A stretch of 36,423 bases of DNA from a virus, in the IMG/VR virus record IMGVR_UViG_3300043436_000718, positions 1 through 36,423 of that record, one strand, 5' to 3'. Within the stretch, counting starts at the first letter, position 1. Each line of letters begins with the position of its first letter. Position numbers and translations under genes: made by a program. Under the pieces are notes generated by a model that saw only the letters and a program-made list of their open reading frames with translations, did no database searches and was not told the DNA's origin. Below are positions 31,251 to 36,423 of the stretch, one piece after another.

Positions 31251-31314
31251 GTGCAAATGAGAGTACCCTCACCTTGTGAGCGTAAAACTTGCGCTCAAGA
31301 CAGGAGAAGAAGAA

Positions 31315-31995
31315 ATGAACAAGACAGCAACAATCAAGAAGACAGGTGCAGAAGACATCTTCCAATCACCCGCCAAGAGTGAAAACCTTTCTTTCATTCT
31401 TAAGGCGTTAGAAGATGCACACGACCTAATCCAAAAGAAGACAGGTGCACCCCGCGCCACGATTTCAATCGGTCGCTCAGATAAAGTTCACGGACACTTC
31501 ACACCTTGGACACCTTGGCAGAATCAAGAGGAACAATTTCACGAGATTTTCTTAAGTGCCTCATCATTTCCACGAGGTGCCCGCGCCACGCTTGGCACTC
31601 TTCTCCACGAGATGGCGCACTCATTAGATACAAAAGAGGAACGCCAAGGAACGAGCGGAGACGGCTACCACAACAAGACTTTTAAGAAGACCGCAGAAGA
31701 GGTTTTTGGATTAGAAATCAAGCAAGTTAAGGGCAAGGGATGGACGGACACAAATGTGCCAGATTCTTGCGTGGAGATGTGGCAAGAGGCACACGACCTA
31801 ATCGAGGAGGCTTTAAAACTCACCGCCTCCAGTGACCTCTCAATCAAGCCAAAAGGACGCAACAAAAACAACAAGGTTGCGGTGTGCAATTGTGGAGAGA
31901 AGATTCGCCTAAGTCTTAAGACATACAACAACTGCAAGCCGTTTTGCTTAGAATGTCAGAGCGCGTTTATCCTAGAAGAGGAGGATGGCGAATAA
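31315..31995 (+). CDS. SprT-like zinc metalloprotease domain protein
   Basis: The 226-aa protein starts at ATG 31315 after CTCAAGACAGGAGAAGAAGAA; a GTG frame 13 codons earlier would put that ribosome site inside the gene. LLHEMAHSLD gives the HExxH zinc site (H98, E99, H102) and GDGYHNKTF the third ligand (H119), as in SprT/Spartan proteins. A C-terminal zinc ribbon follows (C191, C193, C207, C211, C214). The eukaryotic relative Spartan degrades DNA-crosslinked proteins; the phage role is unknown. It is the first gene of the early plus-strand operon. Confidence 0.88.
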   Translation: MNKTATIKKTGAEDIFQSPAKSENLSFILKALEDAHDLIQKKTGAPRATISIGRSDKVHGHFTPWTPWQNQEEQFHEIFLSASSFPRGARATLGTLLHEMAHSLDTKEERQGTSGDGYHNKTFKKTAEEVFGLEIKQVKGKGWTDTNVPDSCVEMWQEAHDLIEEALKLTASSDLSIKPKGRNKNNKVAVCNCGEKIRLSLKTYNNCKPFCLECQSAFILEEEDGE

Positions 31996-32010
31996 GTCTT
32001 AAGACATAAA

Positions 32011-32056
32011 GCCCCCGCACCGTATTGACGGCGCAGATTCAAGACCTAGCGGGGGC
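32011..32056 (+). ncRNA. Intergenic stem element 1 (GCCCCCGC ... GCGGGGGC)
   Basis: Eight-base perfect arms (32011-32018, 32049-32056) enclose 30 bases with an inner CCGT/ACGG hairpin. It begins 15 bases after the SprT-like gene stop, right after GTCTTAAGACATAAA, and ends 40 bases before the next ATG. No T-run follows. It is related to the elements at 32261 and 32660. Confidence 0.5.
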
Positions 32057-32096
32057 ACGCGAGGCAACACCGCCAAGCACTAGCACAGGAGAACAA

Positions 32097-32252
32097 ATGA
32101 ACACACGCAACTCATCAGATGTAATCGTCAATCTGCCAGTGATGACATTTGAAACCGAGACTCTTCCATATCTTGCCGAGTTAATCGCCGAGGGTTTAAA
32201 GTCTCGCGGGATTCTTGTAAGCAAGGACGAGGTGACGATTAAGAAAGTCTAA
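32097..32252 (+). CDS. 51-aa protein, unknown
   Basis: ATG 32097 follows GCACAGGAGAACAA; a longer TTG frame runs through stem element 1 and is rejected. It reads MNTRNSSDVIVNLPVMTFET and ends KDEVTIKKV, with a central helix (LPYLAELIAEGLKSRGI). Early small gene with no recognised family. Confidence 0.65.
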   Translation: MNTRNSSDVIVNLPVMTFETETLPYLAELIAEGLKSRGILVSKDEVTIKKV

Positions 32253-32260
32253 GCAAGACC

Positions 32261-32301
32261 GCCCCCGCCGAGAGGGTACGGATTCACAATCCAACGGGGG
32301 C
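32261..32301 (+). ncRNA. Intergenic stem element 2 (GCCCCCG ... CGGGGGC)
   Basis: Seven-base arms (32261-32267, 32295-32301) enclose 27 bases containing the hairpin GGATT-CAC-AATCC. It starts 8 bases after a stop codon and ends 48 bases before the next ATG. The right arm is followed by AC as in elements 1 and 3. Confidence 0.5.
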
Positions 32302-32349
32302 ACAAGTTAGGAAGAAAGTATCTTCCGACTTAAGACAGGAGAAAAAGAA

Positions 32350-32652
32350 ATGACACCTCAAGCACTAGGCGCGATGATTAAGCGGACAGGAATTACAAAA
32401 TCGGCAAGCCGTAAAGGTAATTTCTACAACTACTACACAGAGGGTTACAGATTGACCCGTCAACACGGAAACAAATATACATTTGATTATGTGGGGCGGT
32501 TAGAGTTAGCAAGACGCACCGATGCAGAGCGGGAACGCCTAGCAGAAAGACGGAGCGAGGCTATGCAAAAGGTTCTTACACTCTTAGAGAGCAAGGGCAT
32601 AAAGGCAGAAATATTAGATGATATTTTATGGATTACTTTGGAAACAAATTAA
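32350..32652 (+). CDS. 100-aa basic/helical early protein, unknown
   Basis: The start is marked by a perfect start-associated sequence (ACTTAAGACAGGAGAAA, 32328-32344). The protein reads MTPQALGAMIKRTGITKSAS, then RKGNFYNYYTEGYRLTRQ, a basic region that may bind nucleic acid, and a charged helix ELARRTDAERERLAERRSEA. Function unknown. Confidence 0.7.
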   Translation: MTPQALGAMIKRTGITKSASRKGNFYNYYTEGYRLTRQHGNKYTFDYVGRLELARRTDAERERLAERRSEAMQKVLTLLESKGIKAEILDDILWITLETN

Positions 32653-32659
32653 AGACACA

Positions 32660-32708
32660 GCCCCGCAACCCTTGACAGAGGGCGCAGTGAGCGAGACACT
32701 AGCGGGGC
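32660..32708 (+). ncRNA. Intergenic stem element 3 (GCCCCGC ... GCGGGGC)
   Basis: Seven-base arms (32660-32666, 32702-32708) enclose 35 bases with an inner CCCT/AGGG hairpin. CTAGCGGGG...CACGC at its right arm nearly copies element 1. It starts 7 bases after a stop and is followed by GTCTTAAGACATAAAGGAG before the next gene. Confidence 0.5.
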
Positions 32709-32765
32709 ACGCAGTACCGAGACAGGGAGAAAGTCTCTCAGTCTTAAGACATAAAGGAGAAAGAA

Positions 32766-33092
32766 ATGCTCAACACAACACAGGAACAAATGAAAGAAGA
32801 AGTGCTCAACGAAATCAACAACAACGGCGAAGACCTTGACGAAATCAGGGACAACAGCGGGGAATGGGTGGACAATTATGTCCCTATTTACAACAATCAA
32901 ATCATTAAAGAGTGGCAAGATATGCCCTCCGAATATGATGACAGAGGAGCGCAAGAGTTAGGGATTAGCGAAGACGCAACAATCCTAAACAGAATGACTC
33001 TTGACCTTTACCTTTATTACAGCGACCAATTCGCCGAGGTATTGGATGAGGTTGAAGAAGAACTACAAGAAAAAGAAACAGCAAACGCATAA
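32766..33092 (+). CDS. 108-aa acidic early protein, unknown
   Basis: It reads MLNTTQEQMKEEVLNEINNN and is strongly acidic throughout (DLDEIRDNSGEW, EVLDEVEEELQEKE). Very acidic small early proteins may act as DNA mimics, for example anti-restriction or antirepressor factors, but nothing specific identifies it. The start follows GTCTTAAGACATAAAGGAGAAAG. Confidence 0.65.
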   Translation: MLNTTQEQMKEEVLNEINNNGEDLDEIRDNSGEWVDNYVPIYNNQIIKEWQDMPSEYDDRGAQELGISEDATILNRMTLDLYLYYSDQFAEVLDEVEEELQEKETANA

Positions 33093-33123
33093 ACCAACTA
33101 ACGACTTAAGACAGGAGAAATAA

Positions 33124-33264
33124 ATGATTGACTTAATGATAGTAATTACCTTTATCCTATCAGCATTTGGGGTGATGGCACTGGGTGAGTGGGTCTATGA
33201 CGCACACCAGCGAGGAATGGAACGAGTAAGAAAGTATGACTTAAGACAGGAGAATAAGCGATGA
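33124..33264 (+). CDS. 46-aa single-pass membrane protein
   Basis: The frame from ATG 33124 encodes MIDLMIVITFILSAFGVMAL as a transmembrane helix, then a basic tail ending KYDLRQENKR. It has a perfect start-associated sequence at 33104-33119. The last codons (YDLRQE) are themselves the start-associated sequence of the next gene, and the TGA overlaps its ATG. Confidence 0.65.
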   Translation: MIDLMIVITFILSAFGVMALGEWVYDAHQRGMERVRKYDLRQENKR

Positions 33265-33416
33265 ATAAAATCAAGCCGTACACAATAGAGGAACTAATGC
33301 AAGAAATGTTTGAAGACAACTTCTCACATCTTGAACTTGTTGATTCAATGGGTGGGGATTGTGACTGCCACATTCACATAACTATGAACACAGTGATGAA
33401 ATACTGGGGTGAGTGA
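33261..33416 (+). CDS. 51-aa protein with CDCHIH motif
   Basis: It reads MNKIKPYTIEELMQEMFEDN; GDCDCHIHI (32-40) could bind a metal. The start follows ACTTAAGACAGGAGAATAAGCG and overlaps the upstream stop; its own stop overlaps the next ATG (TGATG). Function unknown. Confidence 0.65.
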   Translation: MNKIKPYTIEELMQEMFEDNFSHLELVDSMGGDCDCHIHITMNTVMKYWGE

Positions 33417-33595
33417 TGAATGACGTGATGTATTGGAGTGAACTTGCAGACTTAAGACATACAACACAAGTTGAAAAGTTTGGTTGGTGTTCTTGTGAAG
33501 AGCAGGAACAATTCCCTTATGACGATTGTCCGCGAGTTGTTTATTGTGGCGATTGTTTGCAACCACTGAATGAGTGCGGACACTTCAAGTCTTAA
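33416..33595 (+). CDS. 59-aa zinc-ribbon miniprotein
   Basis: ATG 33416 is chosen (a GTG one codon earlier is possible). CSC (25, 27), then C38, VVYCGDC (44, 47) and NECGH near the end form a likely zinc site. Its stop codon lies inside the perfect palindrome AAGTCTTAAGACTT. Function unknown; one of several similar Cys-rich early proteins. Confidence 0.65.
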   Translation: MNDVMYWSELADLRHTTQVEKFGWCSCEEQEQFPYDDCPRVVYCGDCLQPLNECGHFKS

Positions 33596-33600
33596 GACTT
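33587..33600. promoter_or_regulatory. Perfect palindrome AAGTCTTAAGACTT
   Basis: This is the longest symmetric version of the recurrent GTCTTAAGAC box. It is not placed directly before a ribosome site here, but lies ahead of the promoter-like sequence at 33627, which suggests a protein-binding site rather than only a translation signal. Confidence 0.5.
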
Positions 33601-33626
33601 ATGACCGACATCACAAACAAATGTAC

Positions 33627-33655
33627 TTGACACGACTATATGATTGTGCAATAGT
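33627..33655 (+). promoter_or_regulatory. Candidate internal early promoter
   Basis: TTGACA (33627-33632), 17 bases, then AATAGT (33650-33655, four of six matches) lie in the only sizeable gap (33596-33684) of this gene run, 30 bases before ATG 33685. GTGCAATAGTACAACT overlapping the -10 recalls the 31239 palindrome. Confidence 0.45.
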
Positions 33656-33684
33656 ACAACTACCAACAAGAACAGGAGAATGAA

Positions 33685-33882
33685 ATGAAAGTAAAAACAA
33701 ATAGAGTCTTTGCTTACATAGCAAACTCAGATGGCACTCGCGGAAGTGGCGAAATGATTTGCCCTAAGTGTGCGCTAGATGTACCAACACCTCTTGAAGG
33801 GTGTCACTCAAACGATTACTCTTATGGATACGAAGTGCTGGGTTGTAACTGGTGTGGCGAAACCCTCAACACACCATTCTAA
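33685..33882 (+). CDS. 65-aa zinc-ribbon miniprotein
   Basis: Two CxxC knuckles (CPKC at 26-29, CNWC at 54-57, the latter followed by GE) are about 25 residues apart, with another C at 40, a classic zinc ribbon. It starts after AACAGGAGAATGAA. Such proteins may bind RNA polymerase or DNA; this one is unassigned. Confidence 0.7.
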   Translation: MKVKTNRVFAYIANSDGTRGSGEMICPKCALDVPTPLEGCHSNDYSYGYEVLGCNWCGETLNTPF

Positions 33883-33911
33883 ATTAACTACTTAAGACAG
33901 GAGAAAAGTAA

Positions 33912-34220
33912 ATGCTACCAACAGAGACACTAGATGCAGTAACAACGGGACGAAAAGGATTTACCTATGACGAGGAAGGAAACTTCCGAAGCGCAGGTGG
34001 TCGTGAAGCGATGGACTTATTCATACTTATCAGTCTGCGTTCTTACTTAAGACTTGAAATCAAAACAGGTATGAAGATGACAGCAAAAGCAAGCACACTA
34101 AAGAAAGCAAATCAAATGCTTGGAACTAATTACAAGCGCAAGCAACAAGCACTGGACCATCTTGAAGCAGTGCTAGTAATGGCAGGAGAAATACCCAACC
34201 CACCGAAGGAGGAGAAATGA
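33912..34220 (+). CDS. 102-aa early protein, unknown
   Basis: It reads MLPTETLDAVTTGRKGFTYD with a helical middle (REAMDLFILISLRSYLRLEI) and a basic helical C-terminus (KKANQMLGTNYKRKQQALDH). A perfect start-associated sequence lies at 33890-33905, and another CTTAAGAC is embedded in its coding sequence (34046). Function unknown. Confidence 0.7.
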   Translation: MLPTETLDAVTTGRKGFTYDEEGNFRSAGGREAMDLFILISLRSYLRLEIKTGMKMTAKASTLKKANQMLGTNYKRKQQALDHLEAVLVMAGEIPNPPKEEK

Positions 34221-34348
34221 TAACTAAAGACTTGCTGATAGAGGCGTTATGGATAGCAAAAGATAATTACGATTTTGACAACGAGGACAGTAAAGCAGAG
34301 GCAATACAACAATACATAAAGGAGTTATCTGATGAGCGCAGTATGTAA
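34217..34348 (+). CDS. 43-aa acidic protein
   Basis: The frame from ATG 34217 reads MITKDLLIEALWIAKDNYDF and ends YIKELSDERSM. AGGAGGAGAA lies directly upstream and the start overlaps the previous stop (ATGA). Its end overlaps the next gene by 17 bases. Function unknown. Confidence 0.6.
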   Translation: MITKDLLIEALWIAKDNYDFDNEDSKAEAIQQYIKELSDERSM

Positions 34349-34451
34349 GAAATGTGGATGGTCACTATCTAATCCTGAATGGGGTTGTGTTGATTGTGGC
34401 TGGGAAGAATACAACGACTTAAGACAGAAAGTTGAGGGACAAAATGCGTAG
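34332..34451 (+). CDS. 39-aa zinc-ribbon miniprotein
   Basis: The frame from ATG 34332 reads MSAVCKKCGWSLSNPEWGCV then DCGWEEYN: two CxxCGW knuckles 11 residues apart make a minimal zinc ribbon. It ends NDLRQKVEGQNA, where NDLRQ is encoded by another CTTAAGACAG copy just before the next gene. Confidence 0.65.
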   Translation: MSAVCKKCGWSLSNPEWGCVDCGWEEYNDLRQKVEGQNA

Positions 34452-34692
34452 TCCACAATGGAAAATCTACACAGCAGAGGGCGAGTATGTCGCTAGCACT
34501 AAGCACACAGAGGGCGCAAGTCTTCTAATGGATTTGTACGGCGAAGGAGCAACGATTCGCTACGACCACCGCAAAATTGTATGGACTGAGGGGCTTGACG
34601 GAAACGCAGCGCAGTCATATGATTCAACAGCAGAACTAATTCGTACAAGATTGTACGGAGGAACACTAATCAAGACAGGAGCAGAACAATGA
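34444..34692 (+). CDS. 82-aa early protein, unknown
   Basis: ATG 34444 (after GAGGGACAAA) is preferred to an upstream TTG. It reads MRSPQWKIYTAEGEYVASTK with a small alpha/beta pattern and ends TLIKTGAEQ. It overlaps both neighbours by a few bases. No family recognised. Confidence 0.65.
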   Translation: MRSPQWKIYTAEGEYVASTKHTEGASLLMDLYGEGATIRYDHRKIVWTEGLDGNAAQSYDSTAELIRTRLYGGTLIKTGAEQ

Positions 34693-34910
34693 GCAAGGAA
34701 TATACATATGTAATTGTGTATAAAGAAGGCGAAGGATGGGACATAGATACAGAGTCAGAAGAGCAGTTCTTCCCTAATGGTACTGTCTATGACACAGAGA
34801 CACGAGAGTGGGAATATGGATACCAAGGTGACGGCGAATACAACGCTAACGAGAGAGCCATTACCGAACAATTGTGCAAAGCCCTAGCGATTATGAATGG
34901 AGAGGACTAA
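34689..34910 (+). CDS. 73-aa acidic early protein, unknown
   Basis: It reads MSKEYTYVIVYKEGEGWDID with a beta-rich first half and a helical end (AITEQLCKALAIMNGED). The ribosome site ATCAAGACAGGAGCAGAACA is a divergent start-associated sequence within the previous gene. Confidence 0.65.
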   Translation: MSKEYTYVIVYKEGEGWDIDTESEEQFFPNGTVYDTETREWEYGYQGDGEYNANERAITEQLCKALAIMNGED

Positions 34911-35092
34911 TGAGTAAGACTTTACTTGATGAGATAGAAGAACTAGCACAGAAGATTGTATCTATTGACTTAAGTCCTAAACAAAAGTGCAGATATATTG
35001 TGGTTACAGAAGTTGTAAGTGAGGTAGACCCAGCAGTATTCAAGTACTTTAATGGAACACGTTTAATCTCTAGCACTAAGGTAGATGACTGA
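34910..35092 (+). CDS. 60-aa early protein, unknown
   Basis: ATG 34910 overlaps the TAA of the previous gene (TAATG) after GGAGAGGAC; an upstream TTG frame is rejected. It reads MSKTLLDEIEELAQKIVSID, a helix followed by beta strands. GACTTAAGTC is embedded at 34967-34976. Function unknown. Confidence 0.6.
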   Translation: MSKTLLDEIEELAQKIVSIDLSPKQKCRYIVVTEVVSEVDPAVFKYFNGTRLISSTKVDD

Positions 35093-35301
35093 TGAGTGAG
35101 CCAATGTGGATGAGTGGCGACCCCGCAACATTCTCTGATTCATTTGATGATGTTTATGAAGTGGAGTGTGATTGCAATTGGATAGGAGAAGTTGATTGTA
35201 AAAAGGAATACAGCAACGGAGTTACGTTTATCTATGCAGAGTGGACGTGTCCACAATGCAAGGAAGAACACACGACAGAGAGGGACTTTGATAGTGACTG
35301 A
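35092..35301 (+). CDS. 69-aa zinc-ribbon miniprotein
   Basis: It reads MSEPMWMSGDPATFSDSFDD, then ECDCNWIGEVDC and, after a beta stretch, WTCPQCKEEHTTE, giving a probable zinc ribbon. The start overlaps the preceding TGA. Function unknown. Confidence 0.65.
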   Translation: MSEPMWMSGDPATFSDSFDDVYEVECDCNWIGEVDCKKEYSNGVTFIYAEWTCPQCKEEHTTERDFDSD

Positions 35302-35530
35302 GAAACAATTTCAGATAAGTTACAAGGTTGAAGGTGTAAGGGTAGTCAATGTCTGGTTGCCAGAGGGCACGGAGTTGCCCCATATATGGAATGCGATGAC
35401 GCCCGAACACCAAGATGAATGGTTGTATGCACACGAAGGTAGAAGTACAGTTGCCTACGAAGACATCCACTATTCACAAGCCGAAGCCGTACTAGAAGTA
35501 CGCCGTCTTAAGTCGGTAAGTAATGGGTGA
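35294..35530 (+). CDS. 78-aa early protein, unknown
   Basis: A GTG start at 35294 overlapping the previous stop is favoured, giving MTEKQFQISYKVEGVRVVNV; a TTG two codons upstream is possible, and the far longer upstream frame only reads through the zinc-ribbon gene. AGAGGGAC is the ribosome site. It contains AMTPEHQDEWLYAHEG and a C-terminal helix. Confidence 0.6.
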   Translation: MTEKQFQISYKVEGVRVVNVWLPEGTELPHIWNAMTPEHQDEWLYAHEGRSTVAYEDIHYSQAEAVLEVRRLKSVSNG

Positions 35531-35879
35531 TTACATCATAAGAGACTGGCACAACGAAGCACTATGCCAACGACATCCTGACCCTGATATGTGGCACTAC
35601 GAGAACTCAATGTTCCAAGATGAACAACAACTTGAAGTCTTAAGAAGTGTTCAAGCAATTGAAGTATGCCACGATTGTCCTGTTAGAACTGAGTGCTTAG
35701 CACAAGGAATGGAAGATGAGAACATCGTCTACAACGGTGGCAGTGGCAGTATTTGGGGTGGATTATTGAACTCTGAGCGGTATACCCTGAAAACTGGGCG
35801 TGTCGGGAGCAGGAGATTGCAGTCTGAAGAGCGTCATAGAACTGCTGTAAGGAGAAAAATTGGTAGACTTAAGGTATGA
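35523..35879 (+). CDS. WhiB-family iron-sulfur transcription regulator
   Basis: The 118-aa protein has four cysteines in WhiB order: C15 (EALCQRHPDPDMW), then C49-x2-C52-x5-C58 (CHDCPVRTEC), followed by GGSGSIWGG, the G(I/V)WGG turn, and a basic C-terminus (KTGRVGSRRLQ) for DNA contact. WhiB proteins bind a 4Fe-4S cluster and the RNA polymerase sigma factor. In phages they may redirect or silence host transcription. It is the strongest host clue in the window. Confidence 0.93.
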   Translation: MGDYIIRDWHNEALCQRHPDPDMWHYENSMFQDEQQLEVLRSVQAIEVCHDCPVRTECLAQGMEDENIVYNGGSGSIWGGLLNSERYTLKTGRVGSRRLQSEERHRTAVRRKIGRLKV

Positions 35880-36298
35880 AAATGAGAGTCATAGCAGTAT
35901 CCATACTGGTAATTCTATCTGTATCTTTCCCTATCAACAAGGCAGTTGATGTGGAGTTTAAGGTTACTAAGCACCACGATAAACCACCTATCCAAACTAA
36001 GGCTACGATGGAGCAGAAGCGAGCCAACAAGATGATGGCTATGCGCTTTGCGAGTGCGGGTTGGGGTTGGGATAGAGAGCAACGCAGATGTGCTTTCAAA
36101 ATCTTCACGAAAGAGAGTCGCTTCGACCATCTAGCCAAGAACCAACAAGGCAGTAGTGCCTATGGAATTGGACAGGTATTAAAGGAGAAGTCCTCTGACC
36201 CAGCGATACAATTATTGCGAGCCTATAAATATATTGAGCATAGGTATGGCACACCGTGTCGTGCGTGGCAACACCACTTAAGACACAACTGGTACTGA
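35876..36298 (+). CDS. Secreted lytic transglycosylase (SLT/lysozyme-like)
   Basis: The 140-aa protein has a signal-like N-terminus (MKMRVIAVSILVILSVSF), a variable linker, and a goose-lysozyme/SLT core: IFTKESRFDHLAKNQQGSSA with catalytic E80, then YGIGQ (96-100) and RYGTPCRAWQHH. C72 and C128 may form a disulfide. It overlaps the WhiB stop (ATGA). It lies in the early operon, far from the endolysin, so wall remodelling during infection or superinfection exclusion fits better than final lysis. A start at ATG 35882 is possible. Confidence 0.85.
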   Translation: MKMRVIAVSILVILSVSFPINKAVDVEFKVTKHHDKPPIQTKATMEQKRANKMMAMRFASAGWGWDREQRRCAFKIFTKESRFDHLAKNQQGSSAYGIGQVLKEKSSDPAIQLLRAYKYIEHRYGTPCRAWQHHLRHNWY

Positions 36299-36423
36299 TG
36301 TTAGACCTTAGAGGTAAACCTTTATTTACCTGTGTCTGTGGTTGCAAGATGTGGATTGTGACTGTAATGTGGGATGAAGATGATAGAACTGTGGGCTGGT
36401 ATGACCTGCAACAAGAGTGCAAG
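36298..36423 (+). CDS. Small CxC-containing protein, N-terminal fragment (runs off the right edge)
   Basis: ATG 36298 overlaps the transglycosylase TGA and the frame is open for 42 codons to the edge. It reads MLDLRGKPLFTCVCGCKMWI, then VMWDEDDRTVGWYDLQQEC. CVCGC followed later by a Cys is the first half of a zinc-binding protein common in actinophages. The rest is outside. Confidence 0.7.
   Translation, partial: MLDLRGKPLFTCVCGCKMWIVTVMWDEDDRTVGWYDLQQECK

Larger units (their letters stand above)
30588..31314. promoter_or_regulatory. Large non-coding divergent control region
   Basis: This 727-base gap between the leftward late and rightward early operons has no credible gene. It contains short hairpins at 30622-30633 (CCGT/ACGG), 30651-30665 (ACCTAC/GTAGGT), 30707-30725 (AAACGAA/TTCGTTT), 30763-30779 (ACCCGTT/AACGGGT) and 30965-30989 (AACCCTC/GAGGGTT), TA-rich tracts, tandem 7-mers, a G run, dyads and a CTTAAG at 31007. 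Divergent promoters are needed here; an origin or packaging site is possible given repeats, AT tracts and the adjacent terminase gene. Confidence 0.7.

Noticed and set aside
30588-31314. CRISPR array or att site in the control region
   Set aside because: Repeats are short and tandem, without regular spacers, and no integrase or Cas gene is present.
32025-32096. TTG-started extension of the 51-aa protein
   Set aside because: It runs through stem element 1 and puts the AGGAG site inside the gene; ATG 32097 is well placed.
32281-32301. tRNA-like T-arm and acceptor in stem element 2
   Set aside because: The element is only about 41 bases, without anticodon or D arms or CCA; it is not a tRNA. 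No tRNA gene was recognised anywhere.
35192-35293. Upstream extension of the 78-aa protein
   Set aside because: The extra 34 residues only read the preceding zinc-ribbon gene in another frame.

Overview
The window is one stretch of a tailed dsDNA bacteriophage genome; no cellular housekeeping gene, integrase or repressor is visible. An actinobacterial host is the best inference: there is a WhiB-family iron-sulfur regulator (a family confined to Actinobacteria and their phages), a SprT-like protein and many tiny Cys-rich early genes. The moderately AT-rich composition would fit low-GC freshwater actinobacteria, but the host cannot be fixed from sequence alone. The particle looks podovirus-like: portal, capsid, adaptor, a nozzle-like protein and fibres are present, but there is no recognisable tape measure or tail tube, and one 1690-residue protein sits between portal and capsid.

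Layout. (1) 1-1761, minus strand: a replication/recombination operon running off the left edge (41-aa protein, Cas4/RecB-like nuclease split into two frames, zinc-ribbon protein, 80-aa protein, DnaB-like helicase start). (2) 1762-1947: AT-rich divergent region with cruciform-forming repeats. (3) 1948-2526, plus: SAM-dependent methyltransferase, facing tandem terminators. (4) 30587 to 2618, minus: one long late operon in the order terminase, portal, proteasome/HslV-like peptidase, two small proteins, 1690-aa giant, two virion-like proteins, scaffold, major capsid protein, small conserved proteins, glycosyltransferase, adaptor, three fibre genes each followed by a small companion gene (one junction invaded by an HNH endonuclease), nozzle-like protein with no standard start codon, then a lysis cassette with several membrane proteins, a secreted Pro/Glu-stalk protein and a CHAP endolysin. 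(5) 30588-31314: a 727-base non-coding control region with hairpins, tandem repeats, a 16-G run and operator-like dyads. (6) 31315 to the right edge, plus: tightly packed small early genes including SprT-like protease, several zinc-ribbon miniproteins, WhiB and a secreted lytic transglycosylase.

Three things stand out as possibly undescribed. A threonine peptidase of the proteasome/HslV fold occupies the place where a capsid maturation protease is normally encoded. A recurring start-associated sequence (ACTTAAGACAGGAGAA, built on the palindrome GTCTTAAGAC) lies before early genes on both strands, while some late genes share a different one (AAGTAGGGGACAATG). Three consecutive early intergenic gaps carry a related GCCCC(C)G...CGGGG(C) stem element, suggesting a family of small structured RNAs or processing signals.
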